DNA of 35,639 bases from Vulcanisaeta sp. JCM 16161 (GTDB lineage: Archaea; Thermoproteota; Thermoprotei; Thermoproteales; Thermocladiaceae). The stretch spans positions 1 to 35,639 of the forward strand of contig NZ_BBDO01000012.1 of the NCBI RefSeq assembly GCF_001316285.1, given 5' to 3'. This document shows positions 10,234 to 17,607 of the stretch, piece after piece. The notes under the pieces are model-generated. The model saw only the letters and a list, made by a program, of their open reading frames with translations. It was not told the origin of the DNA and searched no databases. The position numbers were made by a program, and so were the translations under genes. Position 1 is the stretch's first letter. Each line of letters begins with the position of its first letter.

Positions 10234-11327
10234 CCCAACGCGTTGTTTACCTCGGCGATTAACCTATGGAATGTATCCCTAAGGAATAGCCTTAGGCCGG
10301 CCTCACGGGCTATGTGCGCCAACTCCCCAAGCGTCACAGACTCCCTAGAACCCGCCTGTTTAAGCACTTGCTCGTTAATCATCGTGCCCACTAGGTCGTT
10401 GGCACCGGCCATTAACAATGTCGAAGCCAGCCTCTTACCTGTTGAAACCCAGTACGCACCTATCCTCCTAATTGAATCACCGAGTATTAGCCTTGAGATG
10501 GCTACAACCCTTACATCATACTCAGCCGGCGCTGGCCCCTTGACCAAGCCATCCCTATATAACTTCGTGTTCCAGGGAACGAACTTTATAGGTATGAAGA
10601 GGAGTATTCCGTGGGTCCTCTCCTGAACCTCCTTAATGGCGAAGACATGTTCAACAATGTGCCTCGGCTTCTCAATATGGCCGTAGAGCATGGTCGCATT
10701 ACTCATAAGCCCAACCCTATGCGCCTCCTCCTGAATCCGAAGCCAGGTCTCCGCATTGAACTTATACGGAGTTATCACCCTCCTAACCTCCTCATTAAGT
10801 ATCTCGGCACCACCTCCACTAAGTGCATCAAGCCCAGCCTCCCTGAACCTCTCGAGGACCTCCCTCGTGCTCATCCTCCAAACCCTCGCGTAGAAGTCTA
10901 TCTCCGCGGCCGTAGGCCCCTTAATGATTATGTCAGGCGCGGCCTTCTTGACCGACCTGAACACGTCCTCGAAGTACTCAATGTCCAGGTCAGGATTGAA
11001 TCCACCGTTTATGTGGAGCTCCGTTACGCCAAAGCGTGCCTTGGCCTCAAGCACGCCCTTGGTTATCTCCTCGGGAGTCCTAACGTAGGCCTCTGGGTGG
11101 CCCTTAGGCCTATAGAAGGCGCATATTGGGCACTGGGCAACGCATATGTTTGAGTAATTGATAACGACGTTATTAACCACGGTCACGGTATCCCCAGTTA
11201 TCTTCCGAGTGAGTTCATTAGCCACGCGGGCCAGGTCCTTGAAATCACACCCAACCATGAATTCCTCGGCGTCGGACTTGGTAATACCGTTAATCACGGC
11301 ATTACGTAAGTCATCTATTGTGCACAT
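10230..11327 (-). CDS. mqnE: MqnE, aminofutalosine synthase (radical SAM)
   Basis: 365 residues, intact. NICVAQCPICAFYR carries the CxxxCxxC cluster of radical SAM enzymes. ELHINGGFNPDLDIEYFEDV, KGPTAAEIDFYARV and GGGAEILNEEVRRVI follow, as in MqnE rather than MqnC: MqnE has AxEI before the aromatic residue, and FIPIKFVPWNT instead of F.PGN. MqnE joins 3-enolpyruvylbenzoate and SAM-derived adenosyl radical to make aminofutalosine. It is the first gene of the minus-strand menaquinone operon. The assignment between MqnE and its paralogue MqnC at 11427-12526 rests on these blocks. Confidence 0.87.
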   Translation of the reverse strand: MCTIDDLRNAVINGITKSDAEEFMVGCDFKDLARVANELTRKITGDTVTVVNNVVINYSNICVAQCPICAFYRPKGHPEAYVRTPEEITKGVLEAKARFGVTELHINGGFNPDLDIEYFEDVFRSVKKAAPDIIIKGPTAAEIDFYARVWRMSTREVLERFREAGLDALSGGGAEILNEEVRRVITPYKFNAETWLRIQEEAHRVGLMSNATMLYGHIEKPRHIVEHVFAIKEVQERTHGILLFIPIKFVPWNTKLYRDGLVKGPAPAEYDVRVVAISRLILGDSIRRIGAYWVSTGKRLASTLLMAGANDLVGTMINEQVLKQAGSRESVTLGELAHIAREAGLRLFLRDTFHRLIAEVNNALG

Positions 11328-11438
11328 GACACAGCGTTGGTGGTCACCCCCCTTTTTAAGTATTGGTCATTATGATTCTATTTACTTCATTAAGATACAA
11401 CGTAATAACTTAAATAATGCAGTCCAATGTGTAGTGAC
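11328..11438. promoter_or_regulatory. Divergent promoter between mqnE and mqnC
   Basis: About 100 bases separate two divergent menaquinone genes. Read on the minus strand, acttaaaaaggg (about 11349-11360) is a TATA-like box some 25 bases before the mqnE start at 11327. On the plus strand, acttaaataat (11408-11418) is TATA-like. It lies only about 14 bases before ATG 11427 but 26 before the in-frame GTG at 11439, which would fit a leaderless mqnC transcript starting at the GTG. Confidence 0.5.
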
Positions 11439-12526
11439 GTGGATAATAACTGGAGTCCCATTGTTGAGAAGGCTGTTTATGAGGAGCGATTGAGCCCACG
11501 TGATATTGAGGAATTATTTAAGGCCGATCTTTGGGAGCTTGGTTCCGCGGCCGAGTACTTGACAAGGAGGTACTTCGGTAATGTGGTTACCTTCATACCA
11601 AACATGATACTTAATTACACGAATGTTTGCGTGATAGCCTGCAGGTTCTGCGCCTTCTATAGACCGCCTGGGCATCCTGAGGCCTATACGTTGAGTGTTG
11701 AGGAGGCCGTGCATAGGGTTATGGCTGTTGATAGGGAATTCGGTATTAGGCAGGTGTTGATTCAGGGCGGTATAAATCCCGAGTTAGGTATTGAGTATTA
11801 CGAGGATTTATTTAGGGCGTTGAAGGCCAAATTACCCCACGTGGCGATCCATGGACTAAGCCAATAGAGATCGATTACTTAGCGAGGAAGCATAGGATGA
11901 GCTATTCAGAGGTTCTGGATAGGCTTAGGGAGGCTGGTATGGACACGTTAGCCGGCGGTGGTGGTGAAATACTGGTTGATAGGGTGAGGAGGGTCATCGC
12001 GCCCCACAAGATTGATGCCGAGACCTGGCTGAACATAATGGAGACCGCCCATAGGATGGGCATAATGAGTAATGCAACGATGATGTACGGCCACGTAGAG
12101 ACCGTAAGCGACTGGGCCGAGCACCTCTATAGGGTAATTGAGCTTCAGAGGAGGACCCGCGGATTCCTATCGTTCACCGCTTGGAACTTTGAGCCAGGCA
12201 ATAGTGAGTTGACTAGGGAAGTCCCATACCCACTGACCTCAGCCACATTATTGAGGGTGGTCGCCGTGGCGAGGCTCGTGTTTAAGAACGAATTACCCAA
12301 CATACAGTCAAGCTGGCTAACAAACGGTCTCGACGCAGCCCAGCTAGCCCTTAAATTCGGCGCTAATGACTTCGGCGGCACACTGTATGAGGAGAGGGTT
12401 ATACCGGCCACGGGTTTAAAAATGCCGGTGCTAACCAATGCCTCTATTATTAACCTGATTAAAGGCCTTGGATTAGTACCTGCCGAGAGGGATAATTGGT
12501 ACAGAATTATCAAAATATATAACTAG
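11427..12526 (+). CDS. mqnC: MqnC, cyclic dehypoxanthine futalosine synthase (frame break)
   Basis: About 366 residues. NVCVIACRFCAFYR gives the CxxxCxxC radical SAM cluster. QVLIQGGINPELGIEYYEDL, GGGGEILVDRVRRVI, NATMMYGHVET and NFEPGNSELT are MqnC features, as opposed to the MqnE paralogue at 10230-11327. It closes the futalosine ring to the cyclic product used by MqnD. One lost C near 11853 (AGCCAATAG for AGCCCAATAG) creates a false stop; restored, HGLS continues as PIEIDYLARKHRMSYSEV. Start may be ATG 11427 or GTG 11439; the TATA spacing favours the GTG. No hydrolase equivalent to MqnB is in the window. Confidence 0.88.
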
Positions 12527-12554
12527 GCATTAGGTTGAGCATTATTGATGCATT

Positions 12555-12899
12555 ATGGGCCTGGTCTATGTTGATGCCGTGGTTAAGCATGGGGACAAGT
12601 CCGTACCGATTAAGCTACTTGTTGATTCAGGAGCCATGTACACGGTCTTAAGAAGAGATGTTTGGGAGTACCTTGGGCTTAGGCCTATACAGGAGATGGA
12701 GTTTATCCTTGCTGATGGCACCATAATTAGACGATGGGTTTCGGAGGCGGTAATTGAATTGAGGGGTTATGGTGAGAGGCACACGCCGGTTGTGCTTGGC
12801 GAGACGGAGGATGAGAACTTACTCGGTACTGTCACGCTTGAGATATTCGGGCTTGTCCTGGACCATTCAGGAGGGAGTTACGCCCAGCTAGGATGTTGA
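12555..12899 (+). CDS. Second small clan AA aspartyl protease
   Basis: 114 residues, paralogue of the gene at 81-428. KLLVDSGAMYTVL near residues 21-33 is the catalytic DSG motif; ENLLGTVTLEIFGLVLD near 89-105 is the second conserved block. A single catalytic Asp implies a homodimer. It begins 28 bases after mqnC on the same strand but there is no functional reason to link the two. Complete ORF with ATG start at 12555. Substrate unknown. Confidence 0.75.
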   Translation: MGLVYVDAVVKHGDKSVPIKLLVDSGAMYTVLRRDVWEYLGLRPIQEMEFILADGTIIRRWVSEAVIELRGYGERHTPVVLGETEDENLLGTVTLEIFGLVLDHSGGSYAQLGC

Positions 12900-12936
12900 T
12901 GAAGTAATAAAGTGAAGAGTTTAAATTTGTATTACA

Positions 12937-12969
12937 TTATTATATTACTGATTTTATTATATTACTGAT
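12937..12969 (+). repeat. Two 16-base direct repeats at the vapB promoter
   Basis: ttattatattactgat occurs at 12937-12952 and again at 12954-12969, a 17-base period. The second copy runs into the ATG at 12968. A ribbon-helix-helix antitoxin follows, so these are candidate autoregulatory operator sites overlapping the TATA region and start. Confidence 0.55.
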
Positions 12970-13204
12970 GTGCGGTAGTGTTATAATTACGATAAGGGTG
13001 CCAAAGGAATTGAAAGAAATTATGGACAAGTATTCCGGAATAATTAATTGGAGTGAGGAAATTAGGAACTTCATAATTAGGCGAATCACCGAAATTAGGC
13101 AGGAGGAAGCATTGAATAGGCTAAATAGTATTATCGAGAAACTTCCTGAGCTGCCTACCGGTTCTATCGTGTCCCTCGTGAGGGAGGATCGTGATAGTCA
13201 TTGA
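12968..13204 (+). CDS. vapB: VapB-type ribbon-helix-helix antitoxin
   Basis: 78 residues. It starts with a beta strand VIITIRVPKELKEIMDKY, then WSEEIRNFIIRRI, the pattern of short ribbon-helix-helix (CopG-like) VapB proteins: an RVP strand, a loop with W-S-E and a second helix. A charged C-terminal tail would wrap around the PIN toxin. The next gene, a PIN-domain remnant, overlaps it by 14 bases in the usual vapBC order. It is intact although its toxin is damaged. The operator-like direct repeats lie directly upstream. Confidence 0.75.
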   Translation: MCGSVIITIRVPKELKEIMDKYSGIINWSEEIRNFIIRRITEIRQEEALNRLNSIIEKLPELPTGSIVSLVREDRDSH

Positions 13205-13515
13205 TACATCAACCTTAGCTAAGTACGTATTGAGGGAAGTGGGGTGGAGTGATATTTATGAATTTATACGTGTTAATAAACCAATTTATTCAGTTGCTTA
13301 ATGCGGTGATTGAATTAGTCGATACCGGCGTTATAGTACTGGAACCTGAGGAACAGTACATGCCTGATGCCTTTATGATCGCGTTACGTAACGACATTAC
13401 TGTGTATGACTCCCTATACATAGCCCAGGCGTTGAAGAGAGGAACCCTTCTAACGAGTGATAAGGAGCAGGCTAGCGTTGCCAGGAAATTAGGCATATCA
13501 GTAATACTCATGTAG
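13191..13515 (+). pseudogene. vapC: VapC PIN-domain toxin with internal deletion
   Basis: About 108 residues in two frames. The first 37 (GTG start at 13191, VIDTSTLAKYVLREVGW) carry the first catalytic Asp and end at a TAA near 13304. The other frame gives NAVIELVDTGVIVLEPEEQY, then TVYDSLYIAQAL and LLTSDKEQASVARKLG with the later Asps. Compared with intact family members of about 130 residues, some 25-30 residues are missing after KPIYSV, including the helix with the conserved Glu. This is more than the single-base errors seen elsewhere, so the toxin is probably dead. Confidence 0.65.
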
Positions 13516-13591
13516 GGCTTCCCATTAGTTATTTTAGCTCGTGCCTGTACAATAAACTTAATTAGCAGGTGACTATGCCCTGGGTCTTGTT

Positions 13592-13932
13592 ATGTGGAGG
13601 AGGGTTTCCATACTGGTCAAGGTTTTTGAGAAGAGGAACTCTGTAATTACCTGGTTGATAATAAGCCAATACTCGTGGTTAAATACGGCGATAATTACTA
13701 CGGGATGCTCGCCATATGCGCTCACATGGGCTGCGCCTTACTAACGGATGTCGATGGTTACGTAGCCACATGCCCAGCACACCAGGCCAAGTACGACGTT
13801 AGGACGGGCGAAATGATCGAGAAGCCACAGGTAAGGCCTGAGGTTAAGTGTGAGTACGCCGACGTCAAGGCGCCACTACCAACCTACAAGGTTAGAGTCA
13901 CCCAGGATGGATTCCTCGAAATCGACGTTTAG
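13592..13932 (+). CDS. Rieske-type [2Fe-2S] ferredoxin (frame break)
   Basis: About 113 residues. ICAHMGCALL supplies the C-x-H ligand pair and CPAHQAKYDVRTGEM the C-x2-H pair, spaced as in soluble Rieske ferredoxins that pass electrons to oxygenases or nitrite reductases. No membrane segment is present, so it is not a bc1-type subunit. The N-terminal strand MWRRVSILVKVFEKRNSVIT is in another frame; adding one C near 13647 (ACCTGG to ACCCTGG) gives VITLVDNKPILVVKYG. No obvious partner enzyme adjoins it. Confidence 0.82.
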
Positions 13933-13955
13933 GCATTAATTAAAATTAAGATCAC

Positions 13956-14345
13956 TTAGGTAATGCCACAACCCATTTTCTTAGCTAACCTAGCCAGTCT
14001 AGTATCGAAGATAGCTAATGGCTTATTTTTCAGTAAGCGTGTGCTAGTATTACCATGTCATTGTAATTCTTGATGCCTGCTGTAAGCGTTAAATTAATTG
14101 CATTAAGTATCTTATCACTGCATTCACAGAGTATCTCAGCCTTATCGTTGATTAGATATTGCACCATATAATCAATGCGATCCTCAAGCCCATGCCCTCT
14201 AAAAAAACCGGATGAGCTCATGAATAACGATAGGTGGTATAAGCCATTTTTCTAATGAATTCAGAGGCATACTGGCCTCATTATGGAATTCAGAATCAGT
14301 GAATAAATCGAAAATTATAACATTAGTATCAATTATCGCCTCCAT
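13956..14345 (-). CDS. vapC: VapC-type PIN-domain toxin (two frame breaks)
   Basis: About 130 residues when joined, full length for VapC. It begins MEAIIDTNVIIFDLF (first Asp). VIHELI has the conserved Glu. NDMVILAHA has the third acid, and KPLAIFDTRLARLAKKMG the fourth. Breaks lie at a T7 run near 14203 (one T too many) and near 14037 (GCTTAC for GCCTTAC). All four acidic positions are kept, unlike the damaged PIN gene at 13191, so this is likely an active RNase toxin. It begins 3 bases after the stop of the AbrB-type antitoxin. Confidence 0.72.
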
Positions 14346-14348
14346 AGT

Positions 14349-14561
14349 CTAATGAGCCCTTTCAATGCCAGTCTCAATATCCTCAAGCGTCAACTTCCTA
14401 CCAAACGTAAGTCTCTTTCTATCGTCTGATAACTTCCTAAATACTATCTTATCGTCCTCAACGTAAACTATCAACACGTCGCCAATCCTAATCCCAAGCC
14501 TCTCCCTAATATCCGCGGGTATTGTGACCTGGTAATTCCTGGTAACCTTAACTTTTTCCAT
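14349..14561 (-). CDS. AbrB/SpoVT-type antitoxin
   Basis: 70 residues. VKVTRNYQVTIPADIRERLGI then IGDVLIVYVEDDKIVFRK is the swapped-hairpin AbrB/MazE fold: Q-V-T-I-P, R-E-x-L-G-I, G-D. It lies just upstream of a PIN-domain toxin and should both bind DNA and neutralise that toxin. The start ATG at 14561 follows two tandem 12-base repeats that may be its own operator. Confidence 0.82.
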   Translation of the reverse strand: MEKVKVTRNYQVTIPADIRERLGIRIGDVLIVYVEDDKIVFRKLSDDRKRLTFGRKLTLEDIETGIERAH

Positions 14562-14563
14562 AT

Positions 14564-14587
14564 TAGGCTACTATTTAGGCTACTATT
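14564..14587 (-). repeat. Tandem 12-base repeat before the AbrB antitoxin
   Basis: On the plus strand taggctactatt occurs at 14564-14575 and again at 14576-14587, then taa. It begins two bases upstream of the antitoxin start and abuts an A/T-rich TATA-like stretch. It is a candidate autoregulatory site for the AbrB-type protein. Confidence 0.5.
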
Positions 14588-14633
14588 TAATTTACTAGAT
14601 CGATTTAAATCTTACTATTGAGACTAATATGAC

Positions 14634-14804
14634 TTAACCAGGGAAAAACATGCCTTTCTTTACGTTCAATATCCCCTTACCATCCAGCGCAGCCTTTATT
14701 GATCTCAAAACATCAAGCGCATTACCGAGCTCGTGCCTTAACCATCTTGAACGCACAACGCCAATGCCGTGGTGATGGCTTATGGATCCGCCATTCCTTA
14801 AGGT
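14634..14804 (-). pseudogene. C-terminal remnant of an FAD-linked oxidase
   Basis: The last 56 codons before a stop read TLRNGGSISHHHGIGVVRS, then ELGNALDVLRSIKAALDGKGILNVKKG. This is the C-terminal end of GlcD/AGPS-type FAD-linked oxidases (GGSISHHHGIG, IKAALDP-GILNPGK). Family members are about 450 residues; nothing of the FAD-binding domain is visible upstream, where the reading frame loses similarity. I therefore read it as a gene fragment, not a working oxidase. It is followed upstream by a fragment of a different enzyme. Confidence 0.65.
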
Positions 14805-14922
14805 AACTGCCCAGCGGCTGCTGGTCGAATGCCCGGTCTCGTGGGACTTAATGGTGGGCATGCTGAGTACCTGACAGTGCCTGAGATAGCCGTTATACCC
14901 CTGAGAAGGGTGTTGATATCTA

Positions 14923-15048
14923 CTACGCGGCGCCAATCGCCGCCGGTATTGCGAAACCCAATGACGTAAAACCCGCAGGGTTGAAGTAGGTCCTTGGCTT
15001 ATAGACCGGTAATTCGAACATGGCGACTTGATTACCACCAGGTAAAAC
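14923..15048 (-). pseudogene. Fragment of a thiamine-diphosphate enzyme
   Basis: 41 codons read VLPGGNQVAMFELPVYKPRT then YFNPAGFTSLGFAIPAAIGA. This is the entry of the TPP-binding domain of acetolactate-synthase-like enzymes (GN..., GFxSxGFAxPAAIGA). The following GDG motif is missing; two TAG codons follow and about 120 bases of unrecognised sequence lead to the oxidase remnant. Full enzymes are about 550 residues. Probably a decayed piece on the minus strand. Confidence 0.55.
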
Positions 15049-15171
15049 TTTTTTCGATTAGTGCTATGAATATAGCCATATAATATTTCATTATTCATGG
15101 ATAGCAATTAAATATTTGCGCGCAGTCGCCTGTCTTTGGAGAACAAAATTAAAGCATTATTATAGCGTAGG

Positions 15172-16656
15172 CTAACTCCCATGTCTAATGTCCATATTGT
15201 CCATGTTATCTCGTATACCCTCAGGATACACCTTAGCTATGAAAGATGATAATGCGATAAAAACGGGTATAAACTCTCTCTTAATATGAACAACTGTACG
15301 CATAACTGTCTTTCTTGGCTTAAACTCATATATGTTCAATTGTGCATTAATCCCAAACTTCTTGCCAATGTTCACAACATTGTATATGAAGTCCTTAAGA
15401 ACTGCGCCCTTTGAACGTGTAGTGGCTTGTATATAATAGCCATTTCTCCCATGCTCTATCTTAAACGTGTAATTTTTATAAAATATGTATATATTATAAT
15501 CATTGATTATGGAATTAACCAGATTTTGCACCCTATAATGATTCAAAATTAAAAAGATAATTTTAGAATTGTCAAGAGACAGTATGTAGGTAAGGAAATC
15601 CTTAGCGAATTTCTTAGAATACTCATGTGTGAGGATTACGGAATTAACATTGGATACATTTACAGTTTTATAATTCATTTGTTCGAGCATAGACCTAAAT
15701 TTATTGGATAACGGCTCGTTATTAATAAATGCATGTAATGAAAAACCGACTAAATGCTTCTTATTGTTGAATATCCCGTCACCCATAAAAATCCCAACAT
15801 TGTAATATGCCTTAAAATTAATCGGTTCATCATTACTGATAATCTTGATAAATGCATTCAACTTATTTAAGAAATCGAAATTCACCAGCGTAACATCAAA
15901 GTAAGTATCGTATTTCACGCTCAACATCTCATCTTCCTTCTCATTGTTAATATTTATGCGATTAGCTATAACGCGGAGAGTAACCGGTCTTTGAGCTATA
16001 GCGCTAATTAATCCTGCTACTAATGCATGAATTTCTGTCTCTGTATTGGAAATGAGGAATTTATCGTAATGTCTACTGCCATCAGTTGCCAATAAACCGG
16101 CTAATATTTTCCTAAAGTTGGGATCATACGTAATTTTATCATGTATATTAACATAAAATGAGATCGCGGGCATATTAATTGCGAAAGAAATAGATGGTTT
16201 AATGGTACGGTTTAGTTCTATGGTTATATACGCATTTCCTGCCTTCTCGCTATTCGGAAATAATACGTGAAGGGCTCTACTTGTATTATTAACCTTTTTT
16301 TTATCATGTAGTTATTGCTTAACAAACTTTGCTTAATACCTGGTAACATCGTATGAACAGTATATCCCTTGATTGTACTATCGAGCGACTTAAGGAAGTT
16401 GTAATATTCAAGAACATCGTTGACTACTAACGCTTTATTCGGCGCCACTTTATTAACATATTCGTATGGATTTACATTCGATAAATTTTCATATTGTGGA
16501 TTATCAAGCACAAAATTAATCCTTCTTAACAATTCTTTTTTTAACAAATTCCATTATCTCGCTCTCAGACATTTTCTCATACCAGTAACTCATCAAATAA
16601 GATAATTCTACAGGGTTTAAAAATGCGTTAAACCGTGAACCTTGTTCAGAAATCAT
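15172..16656 (-). CDS. LAGLIDADG-like protein with unknown N-terminal domain (two frame breaks)
   Basis: About 494 residues after joining frames at an A7 run near 16545 and at TTTCCG near 16262. Residues about 1-190 (MISEQGSRFNAFLNPVELSY onward) match nothing I recognise. Then RKILAGLLATDGS and, some 110 residues later, YYNVGIFMGDGIFNNKK, look like the paired LAGLIDADG helices of a two-domain homing endonuclease, each with a terminal acidic residue. The C-terminal half is rich in Asn, Ile and Lys, and the gene is more AT-rich than its neighbours, which suggests transfer. The reading frame continues upstream past a TAG (AKRRDKLEV), so the start may be lost. Alternatives are a Thermoproteales-specific repeat family such as PaREP2. 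Function is not established. Confidence 0.45.
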
Positions 16657-16771
16657 AACTTCTAATTTATCTCTGCGCTTGGCCTAGAGGATCTCTTTTA
16701 CCTCGGTTATTCCTGTTACTTTCTTTATTGCTTAACTTGTAGGTGAACCAAATGCGCAGTGAATATACGCT

Positions 16772-17089
16772 TTAATTAGCCACGCTATATGTCGAGGCAC
16801 CGGCGGCGCTGACTACCTTAATGCCCTTGCTCTCGGCATACTCAACATCGATGTGATCGGTGCCGACGGATGCCGTACCAATCACCTTAAGGTTCCTACC
16901 AGCATCTATAATGTCCTTAGTCACCCTATGCCAAACACTGACTATTACCGCGTCGTAATCACGAATCGCATCCCTTAGCTGTTCCGTCGTCATTGGCCTA
17001 ACGTCAACCTCACCAACCTCACTTAGCATTTTCATTGCCTGGGGGCCAACGTCTGGATCTACGAGCGGTACCGTGACCAGAATCCTCAT
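16772..17089 (-). pseudogene. Truncated D-2-hydroxyacid dehydrogenase
   Basis: 105 residues read as the first third of a phosphoglycerate-dehydrogenase-type protein: MRILVTVPLVDPDVG, DYDAVIVSVW, LKVIGTASVGTDHIDVEYAESKGI. It stops at AGASTYSVAN, exactly before the AEH block that begins the NAD-binding domain. The Rossmann fold, catalytic Arg, Glu and His are all absent, and the downstream bases do not restore them in any frame I checked. Normal length is 310-340. It is therefore a 5' gene fragment next to the LAGLIDADG-like gene. Confidence 0.75.
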
Positions 17090-17192
17090 ATGTTAAGCAA
17101 TAGGTTCACGTGGTAATAAGCATACCCATTATTTATAGTACGGAGAGAAATGACGAATTTTAATTGATATGTATAAGCCTATATATCCGTGA

Positions 17193-17531
17193 TTACGCAC
17201 TTCGCGCGGTGTTCATTATGTCTATGAGGGTTGCCGCATCCATTATATTGCCAGTCACCTTAATTATGCCCGAGAAGTACGCCTGCATTGCATCGAGTTG
17301 CCCCTTAATTAACTTCAATAAATTGTCCTTATTTACCTGTATTGTGGCGGTTGGTGACCTATGAGTGCCCTTAGTAAGTTTCACGGTGCCGCCACCAACC
17401 TCAACATAGAATGGATCATACCCCTCCCCAGTGAATTGAAACACCTTAACCGGACCACTCACCTTACTGGTCAGCTTTGGTAAAGCCTTCTCGGTCATTG
17501 ACCTTAGAAGTTCGAAGGGATCCTCAGACAT
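17193..17531 (-). CDS. SCP2 sterol-carrier-type protein
   Basis: 112 residues, intact. VKLTKGTHRSPTATIQVNKDNLLKLIKGQLDAMQAYFSGIIKVTGN is the SCP2 fold signature (a strand, then a helix, then AYFSGxIKVTGN). These small proteins hold fatty-acyl-CoA or other lipids in a hydrophobic tunnel. It lies beside a fused hydroxyacyl-CoA dehydrogenase/hydratase gene on the same strand and near a thiolase, so it probably presents acyl-CoA to that pathway. It is 76 bases downstream of the fusion gene's stop and could be co-transcribed with it. Confidence 0.82.
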   Translation of the reverse strand: MSEDPFELLRSMTEKALPKLTSKVSGPVKVFQFTGEGYDPFYVEVGGGTVKLTKGTHRSPTATIQVNKDNLLKLIKGQLDAMQAYFSGIIKVTGNIMDAATLIDIMNTARSA

Positions 17532-17607
17532 ATCAATCGAGAATAGTATTAATTCCCTAAAATTTTAAGTAATATCGCTATTTATACTATATATCATCGT
17601 TGTACTA

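Noticed and set aside
14634..15107. Single 157-codon open frame on the minus strand
   Set aside because: Only its last 56 codons match a family; the upper part is an out-of-frame reading over the TPP-enzyme fragment.
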